A stretch of 64,000 nucleotides of DNA, from NCBI GenBank assembly GCA_902784755.1, contig CACZVX010000003.1:1-64000 (forward strand), given 5' to 3'. A program made the position numbers and the translations under genes. A model generated the notes under the pieces. It was not told the origin of the DNA and did no database searches. It saw nothing but the letters and a program-made list of their open reading frames with translations. This DNA is from an uncultured Prevotellaceae bacterium. GTDB taxonomy: Bacteria; Bacteroidota; Bacteroidia; Bacteroidales; Bacteroidaceae. Of this stretch, positions 23,596-30,755 are shown piece after piece (the first letter of the stretch is position 1; each line of letters starts with the position of its first letter).

Positions 23596-24615
23596 ATGAA
23601 AAAGAAGTATCAGAACGGATTCTTCATTTTCGGCATCGTGGTGCTCATCATTATGGTGACACAACTCGACTTCAAAGAGGTGTGGCAGGGACTCCAGCGC
23701 GCTGGCTACTGGTTCTTCGCTGACATCCTCTTATGGGGATTCCTCTATATTTTCAATACGGCAGCCTGGTACATCATCATCAGAAGCAGCGAGGAGAAAA
23801 CGGCTTCACCAACCCCCAAACCTTTCAGTTTCTTCTGGCTTTACAAAGTCACCATTTCGGGTTTTGCCCTCAACTATGCCACCCCCGGTGGGCTGATGGG
23901 CGGCGAACCCTACAGGATTATGGAACTGACGCCTAAGATTGGTTCTTCCCGTGCTTCCTCATCGGTCATCCTCTATGTGATGACTCACATCTTCAGCCAC
24001 TTCTGGTTCTGGCTCGTCGGTGTCTTTTTGTATATACTCACACGGCCTGTCAATTTTGCCGTTGGTGTGATGCTGTGTGCCACCCTCGTGTTCTGTGCCC
24101 TCGGCATTTGGTTTTTCAATGTAGGTTACCGCAAGGGTCTGGCTTTCAGAATGATGAACATTCTGAGTCATATTCCTGGAGCCAGGCGATGGGCTACCGG
24201 GTTCATTGAGCGCAATCGTGAACAACTCGATACGATTGACCGTCAGATAGCCGACCTCCACAAGCAGAATCCGCGTACTTTCCTTTCCGCAGTACTGCTT
24301 GAAGTGGCTTGCCGCATTTTGTCTGCGTTTGAAATCATGTTCTGCCTGCTCGTGCTGATGCCCAGCGTCAACTTCATCGACTGTATCATGATTCTGGCTT
24401 TCACGTCGCTCTTTGCTAACTTGCTTTTCTTCATTCCGCTGCAGCTTGGCGGTCGTGAAGGAGGCTTCCTCATGTCAACGGCGGGTCTTAAGATGTCAGC
24501 CTCCGCTGGTATCTTCGTCGGCCTCATCGTACGCATACGAGAATTGATATGGGTGGCCATCGGCCTCGTTTTAATTAAAATCAATAAAAAATCTGCCAAA
24601 ATTGCAGAGAATTGA
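23596..24615 (+). CDS. Flippase-like (LPG synthase transmembrane domain) protein
   Basis: A 339-residue inner-membrane protein with seven to eight helices, of the UPF0104/lysylphosphatidylglycerol-synthase transmembrane family. GFALNYATPGGLMGGEPYR is the family's signature loop. It has no MprF transferase domain, so it is not a lysyl transferase. Members are thought to move or modify lipids or lipid-linked sugars. It starts 5 nt after the pdxA-like gene and closes the rlmN operon. Confidence 0.8.
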   Translation: MKKKYQNGFFIFGIVVLIIMVTQLDFKEVWQGLQRAGYWFFADILLWGFLYIFNTAAWYIIIRSSEEKTASPTPKPFSFFWLYKVTISGFALNYATPGGLMGGEPYRIMELTPKIGSSRASSSVILYVMTHIFSHFWFWLVGVFLYILTRPVNFAVGVMLCATLVFCALGIWFFNVGYRKGLAFRMMNILSHIPGARRWATGFIERNREQLDTIDRQIADLHKQNPRTFLSAVLLEVACRILSAFEIMFCLLVLMPSVNFIDCIMILAFTSLFANLLFFIPLQLGGREGGFLMSTAGLKMSASAGIFVGLIVRIRELIWVAIGLVLIKINKKSAKIAEN

Positions 24616-24626
24616 AAAATAATATG

Positions 24627-24634
24627 TAATTTTG
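24627..24634 (+). promoter_or_regulatory. -7 box (TAATTTTG) of the sigma-54 activator operon
   Basis: Ends 10 nt before the ATG at 24645, implying a leader of only a few nucleotides. Confidence 0.55.
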
Positions 24635-24644
24635 TCAGCCAATT

Positions 24645-25883
24645 ATGAATACGACTGAACTGCAAAGAATTAAACAGCGCTATAATATCGTGGGTAACTG
24701 CGATGCACTGAATCGAGCCCTGGATGTCGCCCTACAGGTGTCACCTACAGATTTGAGTGTACTGATTGTCGGTGAAAGTGGTGTGGGAAAGGAAATCATT
24801 CCCCGCGTCATTCACGATAATTCGCCCCGTCGCCGCGAGAAATATTTCGCCATCAACTGCGGTTCTATTCCCGAAGGTACCATAGACAGCGAACTCTTTG
24901 GTCATGAGAAGGGTTCTTTCACGGGTGCAATCGGTGAGAGCGAGGGCTATTTCGGCGTTGCCAATAAAGGCACTATCTTCCTCGATGAAGTGGGAGAACT
25001 GCCTTTAGCCACACAGGCGCGCCTCCTCCGTGTTCTGGAAACAGGTGAATACATCCGTGTGGGCGGCACAAAGGTGATGAAGACAGACGTGCGCATCGTG
25101 GCTGCTACCAATGTCAATATGCAGAAAGCCATCAGCGAGGGACGCTTCCGTGAAGACCTCTACTATCGTCTGAACACTATTCCCATCCAGATGCCACCCC
25201 TTCGCGAACGCGGCGAGGACATCATTCTGCTGTTCCGCCTTTTTGCCTTGCAGATGGCCGAGAAATACCGTTTGCCCAAGATTACGCTGACGGAAGACGC
25301 CAAGCGCGTGATGCTGAAATACAAATGGCCTGGCAACGTGCGCCAACTGAAGAACATCACCGAACAGATGTCGGTTCTCTCTCAGCAGCGCGAGATAGAT
25401 TCGGAAGCTCTGCTGCATTACATTCCGCAGGATCCTGAAAGCACCATGCTGGCCACTATCAATAATGGTACGGGTGAACACTCCTACGAAAATGAGCGTG
25501 AGATGCTCTTCAAAGTGATTTACGACACCCGCAACAGCCTGGCAGACATGCGACGGGAAATCGGGGCACTTCGCAAGCAGTTGGATGATGCAAACGAACT
25601 GAACAGCAGCATCATCGCGCGTTCCACGCAGCAACAGTCTATGCCTACGGTGTATAGCAATGCTGACGGTGAAAGCGTTTCGTCGGTTGCATCCATGGGC
25701 ATTCAGGATGCTGTTGCGGAGGAAATCAAGGAGCCTGAGACTCTCAATCTGGAAGACATCGGACGCCAGATGATTGAAAAGGCACTTGAGCGCAATGGCG
25801 GTAATCGCAAGAAAGCAGCTCAGGAACTGGGCATCTCTGACCGCACGCTTTACAGAAGAATCAAACAGTATGGACTCGATTAA
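24645..25883 (+). CDS. Sigma-54-dependent transcriptional activator
   Basis: A 412-residue AAA+ activator of RpoN promoters. Walker A GESGVGKE (43-50), the sigma-54 contact loop GSFTGA (90-95), the Walker B FLDEVGELP and the arginine-finger region are present. A Fis-type helix-turn-helix closes the protein (NGGNRKKAAQELGISDRTLY). There is no N-terminal receiver or GAF domain, so its activity is set by level or a binding partner. In Bacteroidales this gene typically heads the lptE-TPR-secG cluster, as here. Confidence 0.92.
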   Translation: MNTTELQRIKQRYNIVGNCDALNRALDVALQVSPTDLSVLIVGESGVGKEIIPRVIHDNSPRRREKYFAINCGSIPEGTIDSELFGHEKGSFTGAIGESEGYFGVANKGTIFLDEVGELPLATQARLLRVLETGEYIRVGGTKVMKTDVRIVAATNVNMQKAISEGRFREDLYYRLNTIPIQMPPLRERGEDIILLFRLFALQMAEKYRLPKITLTEDAKRVMLKYKWPGNVRQLKNITEQMSVLSQQREIDSEALLHYIPQDPESTMLATINNGTGEHSYENEREMLFKVIYDTRNSLADMRREIGALRKQLDDANELNSSIIARSTQQQSMPTVYSNADGESVSSVASMGIQDAVAEEIKEPETLNLEDIGRQMIEKALERNGGNRKKAAQELGISDRTLYRRIKQYGLD

Positions 25884-26415
25884 TAAGAAAATAAGTGTCA
25901 TTGTCGGGGCGATGATTATTCTCGTCACCTTTACTGCCTGCACGCTCAACCTCGGATTATTTGAGGCGGGCTACAGATTCAATGGCTCCAACATCGACTA
26001 TTCCAAGACGAAAACCATACAGATTGAGGAGTTCCCCATCCGTGCCTCCTACGTCTGGGGCCCGATGGCAGGTATCTTCAACAACAAACTGAAGGATGAA
26101 TTCGCCAGCCACACCCGTTTACAGCAGGTGAAGCGCAATGGCGACCTCAAGATAGAAGGCGAAATATCGCAGTATCAGCAGCGTAACAAGTCGGTATCGG
26201 CTGAAGGTAGTTCTGCCTTGGTGGAACTGACGATGACCGTCAATGTGCGTTTTACCAATAACGTGAAGCATGAGGAAGACTTTGAACGCTCTTTCTCATC
26301 CGCCAAGAGCTATGATTCAAGACTGAGCCTGAACTCGGTGCAGGAGCAGCTTGTCACAGAAATGACGGAAGACATTGTGGATCAGATCTTCAATGCCACC
26401 GTCGCCAACTGGTAA
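25870..26415 (+). CDS. lptE: LPS-assembly lipoprotein LptE
   Basis: Outer-membrane lipoprotein that plugs LptD in lipopolysaccharide export. The start at 25870 gives a lipoprotein signal with Cys24 (TFTAC); the longer frame from 25774 lies inside the activator gene. The mature part has the LptE-like pattern (YRFNGSNIDYSKTKTIQIEEFPIRA) and a C-terminal EDIVDQIFNATVANW helix. It overlaps the activator's end by 14 nt in another frame, which suggests translational coupling. Confidence 0.88.
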   Translation: MDSINKKISVIVGAMIILVTFTACTLNLGLFEAGYRFNGSNIDYSKTKTIQIEEFPIRASYVWGPMAGIFNNKLKDEFASHTRLQQVKRNGDLKIEGEISQYQQRNKSVSAEGSSALVELTMTVNVRFTNNVKHEEDFERSFSSAKSYDSRLSLNSVQEQLVTEMTEDIVDQIFNATVANW

Positions 26416-26434
26416 TCCTTATTAAAAATAACAT

Positions 26435-27193
26435 ATGGACCTGCAGAACCTGATACAACACCCCGAACAGATGGACAAGGAAACGCTCTACGACCTGCGT
26501 TCCCTGCTGGCTCTGTATCCCTATTTCCAGACGGCCCGTCTCCTTTTGTTACAGAACCTCTATCTGCTCCACGACCCCACCTTTGATGAAGAACTCCGAC
26601 GTGCTGCCATCTATATCAGCGACCGTCGTGTCATCTTCAATCTGGTAGAAGCTGCTCACTACCGCCTTCGCAACAACCTTCAGCAGACCCAGAAACCCAA
26701 GACAAAGTCGCAGGATAAAGAAGGTTCACGAACTGTCACCCTGATTGATCAGTTCCTTGAAACCATTCCCGTTGAGGATGCAGACAGTAAGAAAAAAAGA
26801 AAGCCAACACCTGCCGATGCGGCTGTTGACTACGTTTCCTATCTGTTAGAGATTGAGGGTGAAGAGGAAGCCTTCAAAGAGGAAGAACAACCTCAGATGA
26901 AGGGACAGAATTTGATAGATAATTTCATAAATAATGAAGGCGGAAATTTCGAGCTGAAAGAAGTTCCTGAATTTTTACCACTTCTCGACGAAAACGAGAA
27001 AAATGAAGAAAATAGCTCCGATGAAGGCTATTTTACCGAAACTTTGGCGCGAATTTATATCAAACAAGGCCGATATTCCAAGGCTTTGGAAATTATTAAG
27101 CGTTTAAATTTGAATTATCCAAAAAAAAATGTTTACTTTGCAGACCAAATCCGTTTTTTGGAGAAATTGATTATAAATAGTAATAATAAATAA
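26435..27193 (+). CDS. TPR-like cytosolic protein of the secG cluster
   Basis: A 252-residue soluble protein. The N-terminal half is helical with a LYPYFQTARLLLLQNL motif; the middle is charged and probably flexible (EGEEEAFKEEEQPQ). One tetratricopeptide-like repeat is visible near the C-terminus (YFTETLARIYIKQGRYSKAL). It is conserved in Bacteroidales between lptE and secG. Function unknown; an envelope-assembly or secretion-assist role is only inferred from position. The 3' part is unusually AT-rich compared with the rest of the operon. Confidence 0.75.
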   Translation: MDLQNLIQHPEQMDKETLYDLRSLLALYPYFQTARLLLLQNLYLLHDPTFDEELRRAAIYISDRRVIFNLVEAAHYRLRNNLQQTQKPKTKSQDKEGSRTVTLIDQFLETIPVEDADSKKKRKPTPADAAVDYVSYLLEIEGEEEAFKEEEQPQMKGQNLIDNFINNEGGNFELKEVPEFLPLLDENEKNEENSSDEGYFTETLARIYIKQGRYSKALEIIKRLNLNYPKKNVYFADQIRFLEKLIINSNNK

Positions 27194-27201
27194 GTAAAGA
27201 A

Positions 27202-27597
27202 ATGTACACATTTTTCGTAATTCTTATCGTACTGGCAGCACTGCTGATGATTGGCATTGTGCTCATTCAGGAGTCTAAGGGTGGCGGTTTGTCATCCAAC
27301 TTCTCATCTTCTAATCAGATTATGGGTGTCCGCAAGACTACCGACTTCATCGAGAAGGCAACTTGGGGACTTGCTGCCGCCATGGTTGTGCTCAGCGTTG
27401 TTTGCGCTTATGTAGCCCCCACCGCCAGCACTTCTGAGAGTGTTCTTGAGAACGTTGCTACCGAACAGCAGCAGACAAATCCAAACACCCTTCCCGGTTT
27501 TGGTGCAAGTCAGAGTGGTGACCAGAAGGCAGCTCCTGCAAAAGACGCTGCTCCAGCTCAGAAAGCTCCCGCTACTCCCGCAACTCCTGCTAAATAA
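27202..27597 (+). CDS. secG: Preprotein translocase subunit SecG
   Basis: A 131-residue inner-membrane subunit of SecYEG. Two membrane segments flank the conserved IQESKGGGLSSNFSSSNQIMG loop. The C-terminal tail is rich in Ala, Pro, Lys and Gln, as in other Bacteroidales SecG proteins. Last gene of the operon; the stop at 27597 is followed by a 15-bp hairpin. Confidence 0.93.
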   Translation: MYTFFVILIVLAALLMIGIVLIQESKGGGLSSNFSSSNQIMGVRKTTDFIEKATWGLAAAMVVLSVVCAYVAPTASTSESVLENVATEQQQTNPNTLPGFGASQSGDQKAAPAKDAAPAQKAPATPATPAK

Positions 27598-27623
27598 GAA
27601 ATTAAGCTTTCAGGCAAAAAAAT

Positions 27624-27660
27624 TACGGCAATTATTTGGCTATCTCAAATAATTGCCGTA
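27624..27660. terminator. 15-bp perfect hairpin overlapping the tRNA-His promoter
   Basis: TACGGCAATTATTTG (27624-27638) pairs perfectly with 27646-27660 over a 7-nt loop. Seven A residues precede it, so it is a strong terminator for leftward transcription; rightward it has only TCTTTG after it. The left arm contains the TTTG -33 box and the right arm supplies the first two bases of the -7 box of the tRNA-His promoter. Confidence 0.7.
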
Positions 27661-27666
27661 TCTTTG
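27635..27666 (+). promoter_or_regulatory. Promoter of tRNA-His
   Basis: TTTG (27635-27638), 20 nt, TATCTTTG (27659-27666), start expected near 27672, about 14 nt before the tRNA. Confidence 0.7.
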
Positions 27667-27685
27667 CACCCGCAAAACCGACATG

Positions 27686-27759
27686 GTGCCCGTAGTTCAG
27701 TTGGTTAGAGCGTCAGATTGTGGTTCTGAATGTCGTGGGTTCGAGTCCCACCGGGCACC
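27686..27759 (+). tRNA. tRNA-His (GTG)
   Basis: A complete cloverleaf: acceptor GTGCCCG/CGGGCAC, D-arm AGTTCAGTTGGTTAGAGC-like, anticodon loop TTGTGGT with anticodon GTG, T-loop TTCGAGT. G at 27685 can serve as the extra G-1 opposite C73 (27759), the identity element of tRNA-His. CCA is not encoded. Confidence 0.97.
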
Positions 27760-27764
27760 CTCCC

Positions 27765-27803
27765 AAAGTCCTGTAAATCGTTGATTTACGGGACTTTTTC
27801 TTT
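27765..27803 (+). terminator. Terminator of tRNA-His
   Basis: AAAGTCCTGTAAATC pairs with GATTTACGGGACTTT (one G-U) over a 3-nt loop, followed by TTCTTTT. Confidence 0.9.
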
Positions 27804-28092
27804 TAAACTCAGAGAGGCCTCTTCATATTTCAGTTCATTCTGCCCAATTTTTATGTACAGACCATTTTGATTAAAATGTTACCGAGATATAGATCTTGCA
27901 CTCCTTCCAAATGGGCTTTCTCTCAGTCTCCATGGAGCGTGACCTTGGACGAAGACTTTGACGATCTTTCAACAGATAGCACGGGAATATGTTTAATGAA
28001 AAGGGATGCAGCCAAGCAGCAGTCAACTGATTGGTAGTGAACGATGACAGATGAACTGTGACTTCGTATGAAGGCGTGCTGAACCTGAAACG
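27804..28092. other. Non-coding stretch downstream of the RNA element
   Basis: About 290 bases between the tRNA-His terminator and the tRNA-like element, with no convincing frame on either strand. It would be the 3' part of a leftward transcript from the DIP1984 gene, whose first strong terminator in that direction is the hairpin at 27624-27660. Confidence 0.5.
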
Positions 28093-28201
28093 TGAGTGTT
28101 GTGGGAATCGAACCCGACTGCCGTTCCGAAGCAGTTACCATCATAGAGGGGTTTCAGTTCGCCCTGCCAGCATAGGCTGCATCCAAATTTCCTGCGACTC
28201 A
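28093..28201 (-). ncRNA. Candidate tRNA-like / Y-RNA-like element
   Basis: Reading the minus strand from 28201: TGAGT (its TGA is the stop of the DIP1984 gene) pairs with ACTCA at 28097-28093 and encloses a small hairpin (28179-28168), a D-arm-like hairpin with GGGCGAACTG in its loop (28164-28148), an anticodon-like arm ACTGC/GCAGT (28135-28117) and a T-arm-like hairpin GGG-TTCGATT-CCC (28115-28103). It is not a standard tRNA. The GNCGAA and TTCRATT-type loops are those described for bacterial Y RNAs, which mimic tRNA. No Ro60 or RtcB gene is in the window. Confidence 0.5.
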
Positions 28202-28657
28202 GCCCTCCACCAGGTCAGTCGTGAAATTCAGGCTCTGAATATACACGTCCTTTTGTCGCAACTCGCTGGAGAGGCGGTCCACCTGTGCCCGCAATTTCTT
28301 CACGTCTACAGTTGTCACCATCTTGATTTCCGAACGCGAATATCTTTCCTGAGAAGCCGACGCCCGTTCAAATACTGAGCGCAAAGTCTGCGTGCGCATG
28401 GTGAGCACTTCACGCTCTGCCAGCAGCATGGTGAGCGTCTTTCCGTCTGCCACTGTCTGCATATTGGTGGCATTGATGCGGTAGAGCATGGTCTCCAACT
28501 GGTTCAGGCAGCCGTCGAGTTCCTTCAGCAAGTCTTCCGGATTCTCGGCAGGCTGTTCACCTTCCTGTACCTTTACTGTGTTTTCGAGTCGGCTTTTCAA
28601 CTGCTCGATACGTTTCTGCAAATCCTTTCGGATGCTTAGTGCTTCTGCTAACTTCAT
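28199..28657 (-). CDS. DIP1984-family coiled-coil protein
   Basis: A 152-residue, largely alpha-helical protein (MKLAEALSIRKDLQKRIEQL; RYSRSEIKMVTTVDV; IQSLNFTTDLVEG), recognised as the DIP1984/septicolysin-like family. No enzymatic motif is known to me. From memory, such genes have been noted near RNA-repair genes and tRNA-like or Y-like RNAs; I could not check this. Here a structured RNA element starts within its own stop codon, which fits that idea. A TATATTTG box lies at 28689-28696 on the same strand. Confidence 0.8.
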   Translation of the reverse strand: MKLAEALSIRKDLQKRIEQLKSRLENTVKVQEGEQPAENPEDLLKELDGCLNQLETMLYRINATNMQTVADGKTLTMLLAEREVLTMRTQTLRSVFERASASQERYSRSEIKMVTTVDVKKLRAQVDRLSSELRQKDVYIQSLNFTTDLVEG

Positions 28658-28688
28658 TTTTATTCCTAATTATGAGGTAATCTTTGTG

Positions 28689-28696
28689 CAAATATA
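28689..28696 (-). promoter_or_regulatory. -7 box of the DIP1984 gene (TATATTTG)
   Basis: TATATTTG on the minus strand, about 31 nt before the ATG; -33 not clear. Confidence 0.5.
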
Positions 28697-28766
28697 CAAC
28701 ATTTTCAACACATCATGTTCGGTTGTGGACAAATTATAGGTATTTATAACAATTAACAAGGCCAAA

Positions 28767-29984
28767 TCACTCCTTCTGCAAACTTCTTTTCTTTTTGTCT
28801 TTGGGAAGCCAATAAGCAACAAAGCCAAGTAAAGGCAGGAAAGCCGTTAACTGGAATACATATTCTATATTATGCAGGTCTGCAATCCATCCAAACAACG
28901 CGGAACCAATGCCACCCAATCCAAACGAAAGACCAAAGAAGGCACCGCTGATCATACCTACATTACCAGGAAGAATATCCATGGCATAGACAAGAATGGC
29001 AGAGGTACTGGTGAAAATAATCATACCTGTAATAATCGCAAGCACGATAGTCCATGTAAGATTACAATAAGGTAAAAGCAAGGCGAAAGGAGCAGCCCCA
29101 AGGATGCTGATCCAGATAACGTATTTACGACCATATTTATCACCGAGCCTGCCTCCAAGAATCAGTCCGACAGCTGATGAGAACAATAATGCGAACAAAC
29201 AGTATTGACTCGCCTCAATGGAAATACCGAACTTGTGAATCAGGTAGAAAGTAAAGTAATTCTGCAAATTACTCAGATAAAAGTCTTTCGAGAACATCAA
29301 TACGAGCAGCACGACCAATGCCCATACAACTTGACGGTGAGTAAGCGAAGTGGAATTCTCCTGATCAAATTTCGACTTTCCGACTTGTTGTCCTTTCAAC
29401 AACTGTTGCTGATACCACCGGCCTACCCAGATAAGTACCATCACAGCAAGGAAAGCTATAAGCGATACGAGGCTGATACTCCATTGTCCCAACCTTACGA
29501 CTACAAGCGCTACGACAATAGGCCCCAGCGAGCGCCCTACGTTTCCACCTATCTGGAAAATCGACTGTGCCAATCCCTTCGAATTTCCAGAAGCCATTCG
29601 AGCGACACGGGAAGCCTCTGGATGAAGTACTGCTGATCCGAAACCCGCTAATGCCACCGCTACCAGCATCAACAGGAAATTGCCGGCAAAGGCAAGCAAC
29701 AACAAACCGGCAAACGTGCCTCCCATACCAATGGCCAACAGGAATGGATGAGGATGCTTATCGGAATAGTAGCCAACGACTGGTTGCAAAATACTCGACG
29801 TGAGATTAGTTACCAAAGTAATCGCGCCAATCTGCAAGAAGGTCAGTCCATAGCTTTCTTTCAGCATAGGATAGACAGCAGGAATGACCGACTGCAACAA
29901 GTCGTTCAACAGGTGAGCCAGGCACACCATCGCGAGTACCGAGACTACAAGTCTGTTGGATTCAAGAGAATCGTGTCTGGCCAT
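28767..29984 (-). CDS. MFS exporter, fosmidomycin-resistance (Fsr) type
   Basis: A 405-residue 12-segment inner-membrane transporter. The N-terminus (LAHLLNDLLQSVIPAVYPML) and GFGSAVLHPEASRVARMASG are signatures of the Fsr family, drug:proton antiporters exporting fosmidomycin and related compounds. The natural substrate is not known. It ends before the DIP1984 gene and follows the LUD gene in the same orientation with an 11-nt gap, so the two probably form an operon. Confidence 0.85.
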   Translation of the reverse strand: MARHDSLESNRLVVSVLAMVCLAHLLNDLLQSVIPAVYPMLKESYGLTFLQIGAITLVTNLTSSILQPVVGYYSDKHPHPFLLAIGMGGTFAGLLLLAFAGNFLLMLVAVALAGFGSAVLHPEASRVARMASGNSKGLAQSIFQIGGNVGRSLGPIVVALVVVRLGQWSISLVSLIAFLAVMVLIWVGRWYQQQLLKGQQVGKSKFDQENSTSLTHRQVVWALVVLLVLMFSKDFYLSNLQNYFTFYLIHKFGISIEASQYCLFALLFSSAVGLILGGRLGDKYGRKYVIWISILGAAPFALLLPYCNLTWTIVLAIITGMIIFTSTSAILVYAMDILPGNVGMISGAFFGLSFGLGGIGSALFGWIADLHNIEYVFQLTAFLPLLGFVAYWLPKDKKKRSLQKE

Positions 29985-29995
29985 TCAGTCATGTT

Positions 29996-30634
29996 TTAAT
30001 AACCCAAATCTTCACCAACGAGTACCACTACATGACGACGGGCAGGATGTGAATTGCGGAGGATTTGAAAGATATTACAAATACTATCTTCTGAATTGCA
30101 GTTATGACACATACCGTCTTTGTGGCAAGGTGTGTTGATATCGAAACGCATCGCGTTGACAGGACTCGCCGTACTACGGGCACGGGCAATCGCAGACGGC
30201 ACATCCTGAGCCACCTTATTTAATCCGACTACGAAGATAACACGCTGAGGTCCCCATGATATGGCTGCGACCCGATTTCCATTGCCATCGATATTCACAA
30301 TGACACCATCCTCGCTGATGGCATTCACGCTGGAAAGATAGAAATCACAGGAAAAGGCCTTGCGGTAACACGCCACCTTCTCTTCGTTGGTGGTAACCAA
30401 ATCGCGGTCGATTACTGCATAATTGCCCTCATGAAGCGCCTTGGTAAGTCCCATGTCACGGATAGTAGCTGAGCCGCCCCATGTGACAGAACTACCCTCA
30501 GGCATCAGTTTCAACACATGATCAACAGCTTCCGCAGATGTATCACAATAGTAAGCTTCAAAATGACGACGTTCCAGATTGCGCACCATTTTCTCGCCCA
30601 ACAGCCGGTTTCGTTTTTCCAAAGGAGTATTCAT
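29996..30634 (-). CDS. LUD-domain protein (LutC/YkgG-like)
   Basis: A 212-residue cytosolic LUD-domain protein. The glycine-rich TWGGSATIRDMGL and ISWGPQRVIFVVGLNKV segments are typical. The C-terminal part has clustered cysteines (NTPCHKDGMCHNCNSEDSIC), suggesting a metal or redox centre. The lactate-utilisation partners LutA and LutB are absent, so a lactate role is not supported. Start at 30634 is chosen by family N-terminus (MNTPLEKRNRLLGEKM); an ATG at 30643 is also possible with the -7 box at 30662-30669. Confidence 0.8.
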   Translation of the reverse strand: MNTPLEKRNRLLGEKMVRNLERRHFEAYYCDTSAEAVDHVLKLMPEGSSVTWGGSATIRDMGLTKALHEGNYAVIDRDLVTTNEEKVACYRKAFSCDFYLSSVNAISEDGVIVNIDGNGNRVAAISWGPQRVIFVVGLNKVAQDVPSAIARARSTASPVNAMRFDINTPCHKDGMCHNCNSEDSICNIFQILRNSHPARRHVVVLVGEDLGY

Positions 30635-30661
30635 AATTGTCATTGTATTTATTCGCAGTTG

Positions 30662-30669
30662 CAAAAATA
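30662..30669 (-). promoter_or_regulatory. -7 box of the LUD-fsr operon (TATTTTTG)
   Basis: TATTTTTG on the minus strand, divergent from the ettA promoter. Confidence 0.5.
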
Positions 30670-30699
30670 ATTTATTTGTGTGGATTGTGCAAATAAAAT

Positions 30700-30730
30700 T
30701 TTGGAATGTGGACGTTTTTTTGTAATTTTG
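30700..30730 (+). promoter_or_regulatory. Promoter of ettA
   Basis: TTTG (30700-30703), 19 nt, TAATTTTG (30723-30730); start about 20 nt before the ATG. Confidence 0.75.
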
Positions 30731-30755
30731 CACTATACACTAAATCTCATACACA

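Noticed and set aside
28093..28201. Ordinary tRNA gene
   Set aside because: The closing helix is 5 bp, the D-like arm and spacing do not fit a cloverleaf, and no regular anticodon arm of 5+7 nt is formed.
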